NCBI GenBank assembly: GCA_013289175.1
Contig: JABDAN010000017.1
Coordinates: 1-47,847 of the forward strand
Length of the DNA: 47,847 nucleotides
DNA from: Bacteroidota bacterium
GTDB lineage: Bacteria > Bacteroidota > Bacteroidia > Chitinophagales > Chitinophagaceae
Direction of reading: 5' to 3'
Positions within the stretch are counted from its first letter, which is position 1. Each line of letters opens with the position of its first letter. Position numbers and translations under genes: made by a program. Under the pieces are notes generated by a model. It had not been told where the DNA came from. It worked only from the letters and a program-made list of their open reading frames with translations, and searched no databases. Below, piece after piece: positions 34,679 through 43,859 of this stretch.

Positions 34679-35554
34679 TTATCCATTGAATTCAAAAGCG
34701 GCCAGGCCCTTGTAACCGACGTCTTTAATGACAAAGAGTGATCCAGCCAGGGGTTGATCGTTCAGCTGCTCTTCGCTCAGGCCGTTTCTAGCTGTACTGA
34801 CATATAAATCCTGGAAATCCGGTCCGCCAAAACAGCAACAGGTCACCCGGGCCGCTGGAAATGGAATAGAAAGAATTTTTTTTCCTGTTCCGGGATTCCA
34901 ACGGGTAACCTGCCACCCATCCCAATGAGCGATCCACAACATGCCTTCCTGATCAATCGTCATACCATCGGGCGATCCATCTCCTACGGGGACCTGGACC
35001 ACGATTCTCTTTTCGCTGATTTTAGCATTTTTTTGATCGTACCTGAAAGCGGCGACCGAAAAGGTAGGGGTATCGATATAATAAAAGGTTTCCTGATCTC
35101 CGCTCCAGGCCATACCGTTGGAAATAGATACGTTTTCCATTTTTTTAGTGACCGCAAGGTGCTCATCCAATACATACAAACTTCCTTTCCCCGGCTCATC
35201 CGTATGTGACATCGTTCCTGCCCAAAATCTTCCTGCCGGATCACATTTACCGTCATTGAATCGATTGCCCGGAAGATGGGGTTCCGGGTTGAAAATCATC
35301 CTGACTTCACCGGAATGTCTGTGCACTTTTGCAAAACCATTTTTCAGTGCGGCTATAAAATTTCCATCCTCCGACACTGCAATTGATCCCACCATCTGAT
35401 GTAAGGAAATGGTTTTAAATTCATGGGTTGCGGGGTGGTATTCGTGAATCTCCCCTCTCAAAATATCAATCCAGCAGACAGACTGCCGCCTGGTGTCCCA
35501 TAGGGTACCTTCTCCCAGTAAACAAATATGATCCACCACAATTTCCTTCATCAA
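34679..35554 (-). CDS. SMP-30/gluconolactonase family protein
   Basis: A 291-residue six-bladed propeller of the SMP-30/regucalcin family. The metal ligand Glu15 is in LGEGTLWD, the Asn pair in RFNDGKCDPAGRFW and SNGMAWS, and the Asp in GSPDGMTID. It would hydrolyse a sugar lactone. It is the last gene of a minus-strand run hmgA, SDR, SMP-30, spaced 42 bases after the SDR; an SDR followed by a lactonase is the order of an oxidative sugar pathway (dehydrogenate, then open the lactone). The substrate is not known. Confidence 0.92.
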   Translation of the reverse strand: MMKEIVVDHICLLGEGTLWDTRRQSVCWIDILRGEIHEYHPATHEFKTISLHQMVGSIAVSEDGNFIAALKNGFAKVHRHSGEVRMIFNPEPHLPGNRFNDGKCDPAGRFWAGTMSHTDEPGKGSLYVLDEHLAVTKKMENVSISNGMAWSGDQETFYYIDTPTFSVAAFRYDQKNAKISEKRIVVQVPVGDGSPDGMTIDQEGMLWIAHWDGWQVTRWNPGTGKKILSIPFPAARVTCCCFGGPDFQDLYVSTARNGLSEEQLNDQPLAGSLFVIKDVGYKGLAAFEFNG

Positions 35555-35596
35555 AAAGTGTATTTAGTGAGTATATCCGCTTTTTTTATCTGGTGA

Positions 35597-36367
35597 TCAG
35601 GCTGGTTCATCGGGCGGTATTCCGATGCATGTCCAGCCTCCGTCTACAATCAGGGTTTGACCTGTTATATGCCTGGCTTTTTTTGAAACCAGGAACAAAG
35701 CCGCATCGGCAATATCCCTGACCCCAGCCGGACGCCCCATGGGTGTAATCCTGGACCAGATTTTATGATAGGTGGGATCCTGCAACGTTCGCTCGGTGAG
35801 GGTGGCTCCCGGAGCAATCGTATTGATGTTGATTTTATATTCAGAAAGCTCGATGACCAAATTTCTTGCTAGCATTTCCAGTGCAGCCTTGCTCATCGAG
35901 TATGCCGCTAGGTTTTTATGCGCTTGGTGACCGGTCACAGAGGAAGTGAACAAAATGGACCCCCCATCCCTTTGGCGTTTCATTTGAATAGATGCAGCTT
36001 GGGCAAGAAAAAAAGAGCCCTGGAGATTTACCTGCATAACCCGGCTGAAGTCCTCAGGGGAATAAGTGAAAAAATCGCCAAACAAGGTTATACCTGCATT
36101 AGCGATAACAATATTCAGCTGTCCATAATTGTCTATCGCTGCGGTAACCAATTTATGTATTGTATCCATCTCGCTGCTATCCCCTGCGATTGCCAAACAG
36201 GAGTCTGAATTTTCCTCATTGATTTGCCCTGCGGCTTCCAGTGCGGCTTCATGATCCATATCATTCAATAGGACTTTCGCTCCTTCTTTGGATAGGGTTC
36301 TGCAAATCTCAAATCCTATTCCCCGGGCTGCGCCGGTTACAATGGCTACCTGATTTTTAAATTCCAT
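35597..36367 (-). CDS. SDR family oxidoreductase
   Basis: A 256-residue classical short-chain dehydrogenase/reductase. The cofactor motif TGAARGIG is at 11-18, NAG at 90-92, and the catalytic Ser143, Tyr156 and Lys160 (SSVTG, YSMSK) are all present. Asp36 in LNDMD favours NAD over NADP. The Gly-rich ending ITGQTLIVDGGW is typical. It sits 40 bases after hmgA and 42 before SMP-30 on the same strand, which points to a linked sugar or cyclic alcohol oxidation rather than to tyrosine breakdown. Function beyond this is inference. Confidence 0.93.
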   Translation of the reverse strand: MEFKNQVAIVTGAARGIGFEICRTLSKEGAKVLLNDMDHEAALEAAGQINEENSDSCLAIAGDSSEMDTIHKLVTAAIDNYGQLNIVIANAGITLFGDFFTYSPEDFSRVMQVNLQGSFFLAQAASIQMKRQRDGGSILFTSSVTGHQAHKNLAAYSMSKAALEMLARNLVIELSEYKININTIAPGATLTERTLQDPTYHKIWSRITPMGRPAGVRDIADAALFLVSKKARHITGQTLIVDGGWTCIGIPPDEPA

Positions 36368-36407
36368 TTTTCATGTAGATGACTGGCAATTACCGGCAGG
36401 TGTTTTA

Positions 36408-37568
36408 TCATTTTTCGTTCCAACTGGTCGTATATCCGGGATTCTCCAGTGCAAGGGCCGTATCCGTGAGGGACAAAGGATGAAAAGTGTCTACCATCAC
36501 GGCCAGTTCCTTGGTTTCTTTTGCACCCAGGCTCTTTTCGACGGTTCCAGGATGGGGGCCGTGCGGGATACCAGCCGGATGCAGCGTCATCATACCTCGC
36601 GTAACATTTTTACGGCTCATAAAATCACCATCTACATAGTACAACAATTCATCGCTGTCAATATTGCTGTGATTATAAGGAACCGGAATAGATAAGGGAT
36701 GATAGTCGAATAAACGGGGCACAAAACTGCAAACGACAAAATTATTCCCTTCAAAGGTTAAATGTACGGGCGGGGGTTGGTGAATCCTTCCGGTTATGGG
36801 TTCAAAATTGTGTATCGAAAAAATATAAGGATAACAACAGCCGTCCCAGCCTACGACATCGAAGGGATGATGGGCATAGTGAATTCCATAAAGCATTCCC
36901 TGCTTTTTTATACGAACCAGGAAATCGCCCGTTTCATCTTTTGGCTCGAATGATACCGGCGTTCTTATATCGCGCTCACAATAGGGAGAATTTTCAAGCA
37001 GCTGTCCATATTTGCTCACATATTTTTTGGGGTAGCGGATTGGGCTGAATGACTCCACAATAAAAAGTCGATTTCCTTCCGATTCAAATTGAATCTGGTA
37101 AATGGTTCCCCGGGGAATATGAATGTAATCGCCATAGCCGAAGGAAAGCTGACCATAGACCGTTGAAATTTTCCCCTTTCCTTCATGGACAAAGATCAGT
37201 TCGTCCGCATCGGCATTCTTAAAAAAATAATCAGTGAGTGATTGTTTGGGAGCGGCCAGGGATATTTGCACATCCTTGTTTACCAACAAGGGCTTTCTGC
37301 TATTGAGGTAATCATTTTGCGGGATTAACTTAAAGCCCTCCAGGCTTCTGTGTTTCAGCATTTTTTCTTCTGCGATCCGGATATCGATCGTGGTAGGCAT
37401 ATCGGTTTGAAGAATCTGGGTCGGCGGGTGGATATGATAGAGTAAGCTGTAATCGCTTGAAAATCCCTCTGTAGATACCAATTCTTCTGAATATAATTTT
37501 CCTGAAGCGCTTCGGAACTGGGTATGTCGTTTTTCTGGAACGACACCCCGACTGATAAAATGGGGCAT
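36408..37568 (-). CDS. hmgA: Homogentisate 1,2-dioxygenase
   Basis: A 386-residue iron(II) dioxygenase that opens the ring of homogentisate to maleylacetoacetate, the third step of phenylalanine/tyrosine catabolism. It is shorter than proteobacterial and human HGD (about 430-445), as is usual in Bacteroidota. Likely metal ligands are His300 and Glu307 in NHSNIDSDELLY (one residue further apart than in the human enzyme) and His336 in GIPHGPHPG. It is divergent from hppD; the two share a 220-bp region that should hold both promoters. Confidence 0.93.
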   Translation of the reverse strand: MPHFISRGVVPEKRHTQFRSASGKLYSEELVSTEGFSSDYSLLYHIHPPTQILQTDMPTTIDIRIAEEKMLKHRSLEGFKLIPQNDYLNSRKPLLVNKDVQISLAAPKQSLTDYFFKNADADELIFVHEGKGKISTVYGQLSFGYGDYIHIPRGTIYQIQFESEGNRLFIVESFSPIRYPKKYVSKYGQLLENSPYCERDIRTPVSFEPKDETGDFLVRIKKQGMLYGIHYAHHPFDVVGWDGCCYPYIFSIHNFEPITGRIHQPPPVHLTFEGNNFVVCSFVPRLFDYHPLSIPVPYNHSNIDSDELLYYVDGDFMSRKNVTRGMMTLHPAGIPHGPHPGTVEKSLGAKETKELAVMVDTFHPLSLTDTALALENPGYTTSWNEK

Positions 37569-37650
37569 AAATTTATTTTTATGGAACTATCGGTAAAGTT
37601 CAGATCCATTTTTCCATATATCAATTTTATTTTATTTAATTTTATGGACG

Positions 37651-37761
37651 ATGCGACCAGATTATGCCCGTAAAATATTCAGCGACCAGCGCAGGCGTTA
37701 TATCTTTTTGCTGATCTCCCTTGCGGCCGGTTCCTCGTATATTTCCAACCAGATGGACTGA
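37651..37761 (+). CDS. Possible 36-aa ORF between hmgA and hppD
   Basis: An ATG-to-TGA frame of 36 codons on the plus strand, basic at the start (MRPDYARKIF, DQRRRY) with a short hydrophobic stretch (IFLLISLAAGSSY). It resembles a small membrane peptide and sits 27 bases before hppD. It could be a leader peptide or chance; no homologue is recognised. Confidence 0.25.
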   Translation: MRPDYARKIFSDQRRRYIFLLISLAAGSSYISNQMD

Positions 37762-37788
37762 TTCACTTTTTATCAATTAAACTTTTTT

Positions 37789-38883
37789 ATGGAAAACGAT
37801 TTTCTGCCCCTGTTGGGTACGGACTATATTGAATTCTATGTGGGCAATGCCAAACAAGCAGCCCATTATTATAAAACCGCTTTTGGATTTCAGGGGATCG
37901 CCTACGCTGGTCCGGAAACCGGAATGAAGGATCGTGCCAGTTATGTGGTCAGCCAGAACCAGTTGACCTTGGTATTTACCTCCGCCCTGCGGCCTGACCA
38001 TCCCATTTCCCAACAGGTTTTACAACATGGAGATTCCGTAAAAGCAATTGCCCTCCGGGTGGAGGATGCAGAAAAAGCTTGGAAGGAAACGACCCAAAGA
38101 GGAGCGCTGAGTGAAATGGAGCCCAGAAAATTGTCTGACAATGCGGGAACAGTCGGCATGAGCGCCATCAAACTCTATGGAGATACCATTCATCTGTTTA
38201 TAGAAAGAAAAAAATACAGCGGCGTATTTATGCCAGGATATATTGGCTGGGAAACTGAGTACAACCCATCACCGACCGGGCTGCTATACGTGGATCATTG
38301 CGTGGGAAATGTGGGGTGGAATCAGATGAATCGATGGGTTTCTTTTTATGAAAAGGTCATGGGATTTAAAAACATCCTGAGTTTTGATGACACCGATATT
38401 TCTACAGAGTATTCTGCCTTGATGAGCAAGGTCATGAGCAATGGCAATGGCTTTGTTAAATTTCCGATCAATGAGCCGGCAGAAGGTAAAAGAAAATCAC
38501 AGGTAGAGGAATTCCTTGAGTTTTTTAACGGGGAAGGGGTTCAGCACGTAGCCCTAGCCACCAAGGACATTGTGAAAACCGTTAGGGAACTCATGAAACG
38601 GGGTGTTGAATTTCTAAAGGTTCCGGGCAGTTACTATGATGACCTGGAAGCCAGGGTGGGGAAAATTGATGAAGATCTGGAGCCTTTGAAAGACATGGGC
38701 ATTCTGGTCGACCGGGATCCGGATGGCTATCTGCTTCAGATTTTCAGCAAACCGGTCCAGGACAGACCAACCGTATTTTTTGAAATTATCCAGCGTAAGG
38801 GAGCCAAAAGTTTCGGAAAGGGAAATTTCAAAGCACTTTTTGAAGCCATCGAACGCGAGCAGGAAAAAAGGGGTAATATATGA
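37789..38883 (+). CDS. hppD: 4-Hydroxyphenylpyruvate dioxygenase
   Basis: A 364-residue vicinal-oxygen-chelate enzyme that converts 4-hydroxyphenylpyruvate to homogentisate and CO2. The iron ligands His170 (VDHCVG), His253 (VQHVALAT) and Glu332 (FFEIIQRKG) are in place, and the end GKGNFKALFEAIEREQ is a known C-terminal helix signature. The ATG follows an AT-rich stretch without a Shine-Dalgarno. Its stop overlaps the next start (ATGA), so hppD and the fumarylacetoacetase gene are one operon. Confidence 0.97.
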   Translation: MENDFLPLLGTDYIEFYVGNAKQAAHYYKTAFGFQGIAYAGPETGMKDRASYVVSQNQLTLVFTSALRPDHPISQQVLQHGDSVKAIALRVEDAEKAWKETTQRGALSEMEPRKLSDNAGTVGMSAIKLYGDTIHLFIERKKYSGVFMPGYIGWETEYNPSPTGLLYVDHCVGNVGWNQMNRWVSFYEKVMGFKNILSFDDTDISTEYSALMSKVMSNGNGFVKFPINEPAEGKRKSQVEEFLEFFNGEGVQHVALATKDIVKTVRELMKRGVEFLKVPGSYYDDLEARVGKIDEDLEPLKDMGILVDRDPDGYLLQIFSKPVQDRPTVFFEIIQRKGAKSFGKGNFKALFEAIEREQEKRGNI

Positions 38884-39884
38884 AACTGGTTAGCTTTTTA
38901 AAAAACGGAAAACAATCAGCGGGTCTGCTCTCGGAAGAAAAGGTATATGATATCCATTTGCTTCAACCGGATCTGCCGGATAACATGCTTGAAATTCTAG
39001 AGAACTGGAACCTTTTTTATCCGAAGTTGCGCAAACTTTCGGCAGATTTAACCACTTCCTCACTCATAAAAAGCCGCAGCATTTCATGGACGGAACCCAC
39101 GCTGTTGGCGCCTGTACCCAATCCTCCCTCTCTACGGGACGGATATGCTTTCAGGCAACATGTGGAAACAGCAAGGCGAAACCGGGGGCTGGATATGACA
39201 CCGGTTTTCGATTCTTTTCCCGTATTTTATTTTGGCAATCACCGGACAGTTCGGGGACCTGGTCCGCTATATATTATGCCGGATCAGCTAAAGAAACTGG
39301 ATTATGAACTCGAAGCAGCGGTCGTAATCTCCAAAAACGGAAAAAATATTCGAACACAAGATGCAGAGGACTACATTGCCGGACTCATGATTCTCAATGA
39401 TTTCAGTGCTAGAACCTTGCAAATGGAAGAAATGTTGCTCAACCTGGGGCCGGCCAAAGGAAAAGATTTTGTTACTACCACAGGACCTTGGCTGGTGACA
39501 CTGGACGAATTGAAGGAGTTTGAGGTTCCCAGTCCTAAAAATCATGAAGGAAAATCTTGGAATCTAAAAATGTCCGCTTCTGTAGGCGGTAAAACCTTAA
39601 GCAAGGGGAACCTCCGGGATATGGAATGGACTTTTGCCGAAATAATTGCACGGGCTTCCTATGGCGTTGAGCTGTATCCGGGGGACATCATCGGTTCTGG
39701 AACAGTGGGAACCGGATGTCTGCTTGAATTAAATGGAACGGGGAAATTAAATGATCCGGCCTATGAAGAACAATGGCTGAAGCCCGGTGATGAAATTGAG
39801 TTGAAAATTGAGGCTTTGGGGAGCTTGAAAAATCAGGTTCTGGCTGAGGATACCGACTATTCCATTCTAGAGTTGAAAAAATAA
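38880..39884 (+). CDS. Fumarylacetoacetate hydrolase family protein (tyrosine catabolism)
   Basis: A 334-residue FAH-type enzyme: N-terminal domain (about 1-80) and a catalytic barrel with DYELEAAVVI (metal-binding Glu), LNDFSAR, GPAKGKDFVTTTGPWLVT, and GDIIGSGTVGTGCLLEL. By context it is the fumarylacetoacetase that yields fumarate and acetoacetate, ending the route begun by hppD and hmgA. The start overlaps the hppD stop by four bases. The maleylacetoacetate isomerase needed between them is not in the window. Confidence 0.9.
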   Translation: MKLVSFLKNGKQSAGLLSEEKVYDIHLLQPDLPDNMLEILENWNLFYPKLRKLSADLTTSSLIKSRSISWTEPTLLAPVPNPPSLRDGYAFRQHVETARRNRGLDMTPVFDSFPVFYFGNHRTVRGPGPLYIMPDQLKKLDYELEAAVVISKNGKNIRTQDAEDYIAGLMILNDFSARTLQMEEMLLNLGPAKGKDFVTTTGPWLVTLDELKEFEVPSPKNHEGKSWNLKMSASVGGKTLSKGNLRDMEWTFAEIIARASYGVELYPGDIIGSGTVGTGCLLELNGTGKLNDPAYEEQWLKPGDEIELKIEALGSLKNQVLAEDTDYSILELKK

Positions 39885-39953
39885 TTTCGACCGCCGGAAT
39901 CACTTCGCAAAAGAAATACGGAGTAAAAAGATCTCGAGCAGCGTGTCGGAACC

Positions 39954-40388
39954 TTACGAACACGTATCTAAAAATTCACCCAGCGATTTTTTAAGGATAT
40001 AATTCCAACCCTGTTCGAAATTTGCATAGGCAAAATCGGGATTTGCCTGGTCGAAATTGCTGAGACCGATATGGGTAAGTTTTAAACGGGTTTTTTCCCC
40101 TTCTGCAAACAATTCGAAAACAACGGTGGAAGTCCCCGGATAGCCTTCGTAACGCCAGGTATACGCCAGTTTTCTACCGGCTACCACTTCTGTAATCCGG
40201 CATAAATGGTGGTAGGGTCGCTGATCATTGGACAATCCTGTAAAGTCGAATTCATAACCCAGGACTGCCTTGAAACCGGGCAGGTTAAAATACCATTTTT
40301 TTATTTGATCGGGGTTGACCAGCGCTTCCCAAACCCTTTCTCGGTGGACTTGATAAACGCCTTCGATCACCAAGGGTTGTTGACTCAT
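39954..40388 (-). CDS. SRPBCC / AHSA1-like protein
   Basis: A 144-residue START-like protein of the Aha1-C (AHSA1) family: the opening strand IEGVYQVHRERVWEALVNPDQIKKWY is diagnostic, then GYEFDFTGL and KLAYTWRYEGYPG. Such single-domain proteins bind hydrophobic ligands; most have no known function. It lies between the convergent FAH gene and the Rieske oxygenase on the same strand (161 bases away). Confidence 0.85.
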   Translation of the reverse strand: MSQQPLVIEGVYQVHRERVWEALVNPDQIKKWYFNLPGFKAVLGYEFDFTGLSNDQRPYHHLCRITEVVAGRKLAYTWRYEGYPGTSTVVFELFAEGEKTRLKLTHIGLSNFDQANPDFAYANFEQGWNYILKKSLGEFLDTCS

Positions 40389-40549
40389 GATTTACCTATG
40401 TGTTGTTTTCGAATTTCCACTTTATTCCCTCCAAACTTTACTGCGGCCGACCGGTCATTCCGCTGTATACTTAAAGGATCCGCTTCCCGACTGGTCCTCC
40501 TTGTCCGGCAAATACCCAGGGTTTTAAAAATATGAACTTGAAACCACTG

Positions 40550-41662
40550 TCAGTGGAAACCGTTTTCTGATCCCAGGGCTTGCACGATCAGCCGGTGAAA
40601 ATGATGAATCCCCTGTTCCCGGCTTACCGAATAACGGCCATGATGATAAAAACGGGAACGAATGCCTTTTTGAACAGCTTCAACCACCTCCTCATCTTCC
40701 ATTTCCACCGCATCCAAACCCGATCCTGCACCCTTGTTAAATAGTTCTTCCTTCCAGACATAGGTCAAAAAAGATACCGAAGTCAAATCTCGGGATTGCG
40801 GTTGGATCAGGTTGATGCTGAGCCCCCACGGATAAAAATTGAACATCATATTGGGGAATACAAAGAAATAATAAGCCGCAACGTTTTTTCCAAAATCTTT
40901 GGAGGATTCAGGCAGGTCGAATATCTGTTCGTTCGTTTTGGCAAGTCCCAGCTGCAGGTTTGAATATTCGAACAATTCCGTGGTGTAATTTCCATAATCT
41001 ATTACCGCATTCAAACTGGCATGCACAAAGGGAATGTGAAAACCTTCCAGATAGTTTTCACAGTAGAGTGCCCAGTGGGCTTTGACGGTGAATTGATTGG
41101 ATAAATCCGGTCTGTAAATAAAATCCTGGAGCGGTAGCCAAGACATTCGGTCCTTCATCGCGGCAAAATATTTTTTGGGGTCTGCCCGTAAATCCAGCGA
41201 AGTAAATAAGCAGGGTCCCCATTCAAACAATGGCAGCTGGGTGAGATCATCTTCCCTGGAGGGGAAATTTTTTACTTCCTTAAATTCCGGCATGGAGAGA
41301 AATCGTCCATCCAGGTGAAATTGCCTTCCGTGGTACCGGCATCGTAAGTGGGCTGCAGAACAGGGTTCTGTAATCAAGACCGTGCCCCGGTGCGTGCAGA
41401 CATTGGAGAGGCAATGCATTTGCTGTTGGGCGTCCCTGGTCAGCAAAAGCGGCTCATTCAGGTAGTTTTCCAAAAGAGTAAAGGGATAACAACGCCCCTT
41501 TTCGGTTATCAAACCCTTGTCTCCAATATATTGCCAGCTTTTTTCAAAAATACTTGAACGGCTCTGCTCGAATAAATCAGGATCTGTATAAAAATCGGTG
41601 TGCAGCGTCATCGCCTTCGATATGTCCGGATCTATATGAAACCGCCCTGGGTGATCTTCCAT
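40550..41662 (-). CDS. Rieske non-haem iron oxygenase, alpha subunit
   Basis: A 370-residue oxygenase. The Rieske [2Fe-2S] domain has Cys89-x-His91 and Cys108-x2-His111 (CTHRG and CRYHG). The catalytic mononuclear iron site is Asn203-Tyr-Leu-Glu...His209...His214 in NYLEGFHIPFVH. The third carboxylate should be further downstream and is not clear by eye. It would hydroxylate a small organic substrate with a separate reductase, which is not encoded nearby. The family also includes choline and betaine oxygenases, so a link to the amine operon starting 900 bases away is possible but not shown. Confidence 0.9.
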   Translation of the reverse strand: MEDHPGRFHIDPDISKAMTLHTDFYTDPDLFEQSRSSIFEKSWQYIGDKGLITEKGRCYPFTLLENYLNEPLLLTRDAQQQMHCLSNVCTHRGTVLITEPCSAAHLRCRYHGRQFHLDGRFLSMPEFKEVKNFPSREDDLTQLPLFEWGPCLFTSLDLRADPKKYFAAMKDRMSWLPLQDFIYRPDLSNQFTVKAHWALYCENYLEGFHIPFVHASLNAVIDYGNYTTELFEYSNLQLGLAKTNEQIFDLPESSKDFGKNVAAYYFFVFPNMMFNFYPWGLSINLIQPQSRDLTSVSFLTYVWKEELFNKGAGSGLDAVEMEDEEVVEAVQKGIRSRFYHHGRYSVSREQGIHHFHRLIVQALGSENGFH

Positions 41663-41759
41663 AGAGTAAATCTTTTAACCTTTTTGATAAAGAACCTTCG
41701 AACCCGCTGATTTAAAATAAGGCAAAAAATTTCGTGAGCTGATCTGCCAGCCATCAGGT

Positions 41760-42374
41760 TCAAGCTTTTTTATATTTCCAGTGCCGCGACTTACCTTCTG
41801 CTGACCATTCGATGGTCGTTTCTATTCTCTTATTTTTCGTTTCTTCGGTTTTTGCTTCCTCGACCCACTCAATGTATTCTCTTCGCTGGGAAGGTGAAAA
41901 GGCATCAAAACCAGCCAATGCCTTTTTGTTCTTCTTTAAGGCAGATGCCAGTTGATTGGGTACTGGCAATTCCTTCTTGGCAACGGTTTTCGGTCTGACT
42001 ATTTTTATATTGTTTTCGTTGAGTAGGGCAGCTTCTTTTAAATACGAAAGAAGTATTTTGTCAGATGGAAGATCCTTTAAGGTCTGAATCTTATCCAGAT
42101 GGCCCATCGCATTTCTGTCTGCCAGTTTCAGAATGCCTGCTGCATCTCTTAGCAAGGACGCTTTCCAGAATCCAAAGGAGCAGTGCTCTTTAAAAGCTGC
42201 CATGCTGCAAAACAGGGAGCCATGTATTTCGTAGTTCGGAAAGCTCCATTTGATGGTTTCTACAGCATCCGGGCAAGCCGTCATTATCAGCTTGCGCAAT
42301 TTCTTTAAAATGGGCTGGGCAAAGGCAGCCGATTTTTCAATATATGCGTCTACACGCGCATCTTTTACAAACAT
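41760..42374 (-). CDS. YdeI/OmpD-associated family protein
   Basis: A 204-residue cytoplasmic protein with an N-terminal DUF1801-like domain (about 10-110, ETIKWSFPNYEIHGSLFCSM and FGFWKASLL) and a C-terminal OmdA-type helical region (about 135-195) with FDAFSPSQRREYIEWVEEAKTEETKNKRI-like helices. The family is called bacteriocin-protection protein YdeI, but a molecular function is not established. It stands alone, divergent from the permease operon across 155 bases. Confidence 0.88.
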   Translation of the reverse strand: MFVKDARVDAYIEKSAAFAQPILKKLRKLIMTACPDAVETIKWSFPNYEIHGSLFCSMAAFKEHCSFGFWKASLLRDAAGILKLADRNAMGHLDKIQTLKDLPSDKILLSYLKEAALLNENNIKIVRPKTVAKKELPVPNQLASALKKNKKALAGFDAFSPSQRREYIEWVEEAKTEETKNKRIETTIEWSAEGKSRHWKYKKA

Positions 42375-42529
42375 GACTAAAATTTAATACGACAATTTAC
42401 CCAAAGCATTTAATATGCAAACATCAAACTTTCTTATTTGGAATCCTCCCCTGCCTGCTTGCCAAACCTTTTATTCATTCTATTTTTGGATACCAGCCCC
42501 TCAAAGGATTTTAAATTCACCTTTCAGTT

Positions 42530-43849
42530 ATGATATCTCCACCAGCCCCCACGCTAAAACGAACTTTGAGCCCTTTTCTACTCTGGGGACTGGGTGTGGG
42601 ATACGTGATTTCCGGTATGTATTTCGGATGGAATCTGGGTCTTGAACAGGGTGGTTCGGGAGGCCTGGCCATCGCGACCTGTTTTATTATTGTCCTGTAT
42701 ACCACATTTACTTTCAGCTATGCCGAACTTGCCGCCGCCATACCCAAAGCAGGGGGTGCTTTTGACTATGCCTTTCGTGCATTGGGAAGCGACCTAGGTT
42801 TTATAGCGGGTATGGCTCAAAACATTGAATTCATTTTTGCGCCCCCAGCGATCGCCTTTGCCATCGGCGCCTATTTCAATCTGTTTTTTCCGGAAATTCC
42901 TGTCAGGGCCATCGCCCTTTTTGCCTATATCTTGTTTACATCCTTGAATATCTATGGGGTAAAAGCAGCGGCGATGTTTGAACTGTTTATCACTTTGTTT
43001 GCAGTGGGAGAATTGTTGTTGTTTACCGGCGTCACGCTTCCTCATTTTGAATGGAGCCATATCCGGCACAATGCCTTTCCCCATGGATGGCAGGGAATCC
43101 TGGCCTCCATTCCTTTTGCAATATGGTTTTTTCTGGGAATCGAGGGGGTTGCCAATGTCGCAGAAGAGGTTCATCGCCCCCAACGCACTTTATTGCTGGG
43201 TTTCGGTTCTGCCATCCTGACCCTGGTGGTATTGTGTATATTGATTTTCTTGAGCTCTATCGGTGTCGCAGGATGGGAGGCAGTTGTCTACCGGTCAGAT
43301 GGAAAAACCTCTGATTCCCCGCTGCCGCTTGCACTGGCCCATATTACCGGCAACAACCACCTACTCTACCATTTGTTGATCACCGTTGGATTATTCGGAC
43401 TGGTCGCTTCCTTTCATGGATTGATTCTGTCGGCAGGTAGGGCGACCTACGAATTTGGCAAAGTAAAATTTGCACCGGAATTTCTGGGGAAAATACATCC
43501 CCGTTTCAAAACTCCTTCCAATGCCCTGCTTGTAAATATGGCGATCGGCATGATTGCCCTGCTATCGGGAAAAACCGACCAGGTTATCACCCTTTCTGTT
43601 TTTGGAGCCTTAACCCTTTATATTCTCTCCATGGTCTCGATGCTGCGCCTTCGCAGAAATGAGCCCTCATTGCCCAGACCTTTCCGGGTTCCCCTGTACC
43701 CCATTTTTCCCGTCGTTGCACTGGTGATCTCCGTTCTTTCGATTATTGCCATGACCATTTACAATTTTGAACTGGCCCTGTTTTATTTGACCTTGCTGGT
43801 ATTTTCATATGGATTCTTTAAGTTGGTAACCAGAAGGAGAACTTCTTAA
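42530..43849 (+). CDS. eat: Ethanolamine-type amino acid permease
   Basis: A 439-residue APC-superfamily transporter with twelve transmembrane helices. The opening LLWGLGVGYVISGMYFGWNLG, the stretch SYAELAAAIPKAGGAFDYA and IEGVANVAEEVHRPQRT are characteristic of ethanolamine permeases rather than of general amino acid carriers. It would take up ethanolamine with protons. It starts a four-gene operon: the glutamine-synthetase-like gene begins 10 bases after its stop. Confidence 0.88.
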   Translation: MISPPAPTLKRTLSPFLLWGLGVGYVISGMYFGWNLGLEQGGSGGLAIATCFIIVLYTTFTFSYAELAAAIPKAGGAFDYAFRALGSDLGFIAGMAQNIEFIFAPPAIAFAIGAYFNLFFPEIPVRAIALFAYILFTSLNIYGVKAAAMFELFITLFAVGELLLFTGVTLPHFEWSHIRHNAFPHGWQGILASIPFAIWFFLGIEGVANVAEEVHRPQRTLLLGFGSAILTLVVLCILIFLSSIGVAGWEAVVYRSDGKTSDSPLPLALAHITGNNHLLYHLLITVGLFGLVASFHGLILSAGRATYEFGKVKFAPEFLGKIHPRFKTPSNALLVNMAIGMIALLSGKTDQVITLSVFGALTLYILSMVSMLRLRRNEPSLPRPFRVPLYPIFPVVALVISVLSIIAMTIYNFELALFYLTLLVFSYGFFKLVTRRRTS

Positions 43850-43859
43850 TAATAGTTTT

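Noticed and set aside
42415-42645. Plus-strand 76-codon ORF before the permease
   Set aside because: Overlaps the permease start in another frame and ends within it; no protein-like features.
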